Assembly (NCBI GenBank): GCA_963760225.1
Contig: CAVXCD010000003.1
Location: 62,001-126,000, forward strand
Length of the DNA: 64,000 nucleotides
Reading direction: 5' to 3'
DNA from: 13-2-20CM-66-19 sp963760225
Lineage (GTDB): Bacteria; Pseudomonadota; Gammaproteobacteria; Steroidobacterales; Steroidobacteraceae
The first letter of the stretch is position 1; each line of letters begins with the position of its first letter. The notes under the pieces were generated by a model. The model was not told the DNA's origin. It made no database searches and worked only from the letters and a program-made list of their open reading frames with translations. Position numbers and translations under genes: made by a program. Shown here one piece after another: positions 63,617-64,000 of the stretch.

Positions 63617-63847
63617 GTGAACCTGACTGCATTTCAAGTACACAAGTTCTGGCTGATACGGGCTGTGGTGGTGCTGCTGGTCACAGTTTTGGTTGACGGT
63701 GCCGTCGTGTGGTTCGTGCAGCGACCACTTCTGTGGGCTGTGTTGATCCCAGGCTCCCTGCCGCTGTCCATGTTCGTTTTCGTGGCTAACCCGATACTGC
63801 GTGAAGAGAGGCGGAAATCTCAGAGCGGTATCCCCGGGCCCGGGTAA
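63617..63847 (+). CDS. small two-helix membrane protein
   Basis: 76 residues from the GTG at 63617 (GGAGG 5 nt upstream); an ATG at 63602 lacks a ribosome site. Two hydrophobic segments (WLIRAVVVLLVTVLVDGAVV and LLWAVLIPGSLPLSMFVFVA) and a basic tail (REERRKSQSG). No family recognised. It is 30 nt before the gene cut at the window end and probably shares its operon. Confidence 0.6.
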   Translation: MNLTAFQVHKFWLIRAVVVLLVTVLVDGAVVWFVQRPLLWAVLIPGSLPLSMFVFVANPILREERRKSQSGIPGPG

Positions 63848-63877
63848 TAACTGTCCGCGCCAGCCGGTAACTTGCCC

Positions 63878-64000
63878 ATGCGCATTGTTGGACTTGGTCA
63901 TGGCTTGTTCGCTCTCGCATTAGTGAGCCTTGGTATCTTGACCCTCGCTTACGGCGACCTGGCGCCGATCGGGCAGTCCTTACCCACCTGGATTCCCTGG
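63878..64000 (+). CDS. membrane protein, DoxX-like, start only (cut by window end)
   Basis: The ATG at 63878 starts a frame open to the end (41 codons): MRIVGLGHGLFALALVSLGI, then LTLAYGDLAPIGQSLPTWIP. This N-terminus, one membrane helix then YGDLAP...W.PW, resembles a common group of DoxX-like membrane proteins. The rest lies outside the window. The family call rests on a short stretch. Confidence 0.55.
   Translation, partial: MRIVGLGHGLFALALVSLGILTLAYGDLAPIGQSLPTWIPW

Overview
The window is GC-rich bacterial DNA, most likely from a gammaproteobacterium of the Steroidobacter/Nevskia/Xanthomonas type. Three things suggest this: the tRNA-Phe 3' sequence, several regulators that fuse a winged helix or kinase to TPR or beta-propeller domains, and the mixture of Rieske, TauD, MFS, OmpA and ice-binding-like genes. 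This is inference from gene content; no rRNA or complete tRNA is present to fix the taxon.

The main structural signal is a series of partial copies of the 3' half of tRNA-Phe, all on the + strand (about 3023-3070, 9061-9108, 9374-9393, 40874-40922 and 63321-63367). None has a 5' tRNA half. They look like attachment-site scars of integrative elements that used tRNA-Phe. Two of them are preceded by a GTGTGCC-rich block of about 110 bp, a third copy of which lies alone at 14655-14758. One is followed by the C-terminal remnant of a tyrosine recombinase. The window therefore reads as a patchwork built by repeated insertion at, and decay of, a tRNA-Phe site.

Region by region. 1-3000: the end of a TPR protein and an unusual aldehyde dehydrogenase. 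3.4-6.1 kb: a secreted creatininase-like protein and a repeat-containing secreted protein, divergent from a LysR regulator. 6.1-9.4 kb: decayed mobile DNA (an IS630 remnant and an integrase remnant) around a zinc-ribbon protein and a CPBP membrane protease. 9.4-14.7 kb: a three-gene exported-protein operon (Tat MBL hydrolase, M49-like pseudo-peptidase, NTF2/SnoaL protein) divergent from a winged-helix/TPR regulator. 14.8-16.8 kb: a Kup potassium transporter.

17.6-34.2 kb is a one-directional carbohydrate and energy cluster: gnd, zwf, a broken tpiA, phosphoketolase, a GH94 phosphorylase-like protein, pgm, a P-type H+-ATPase, PPK2 and a GH144/glucoamylase-like protein. These fit one route: beta-1,2-glucan (or a related glucan) is cut to oligomers, phosphorolysed to glucose-1-P, converted to glucose-6-P, oxidised by Zwf and Gnd to pentose-P, and cleaved by phosphoketolase to acetyl-P and a triose-P. 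34.4-38.7 kb holds PRC-barrel, SPFH and small membrane proteins. 39-41.9 kb holds a Tat sulfatase and a methyltransferase around a further tRNA-Phe scar.

42.3-64 kb holds accessory genes: a LysR regulator with two overlapping serine hydrolases; an ArsR/AHSA1/DUF1801 operon; YceH; a caspase-like protein without the catalytic cysteine; an ECF sigma/Ser-Thr kinase pair with a beta-propeller sensor; a vanadium-haloperoxidase-like PAP2 protein; an MFS transporter; an ice-binding-like lipoprotein with OmpA; Rieske and TauD oxygenases; and the start of a small membrane-protein gene cut by the window end.
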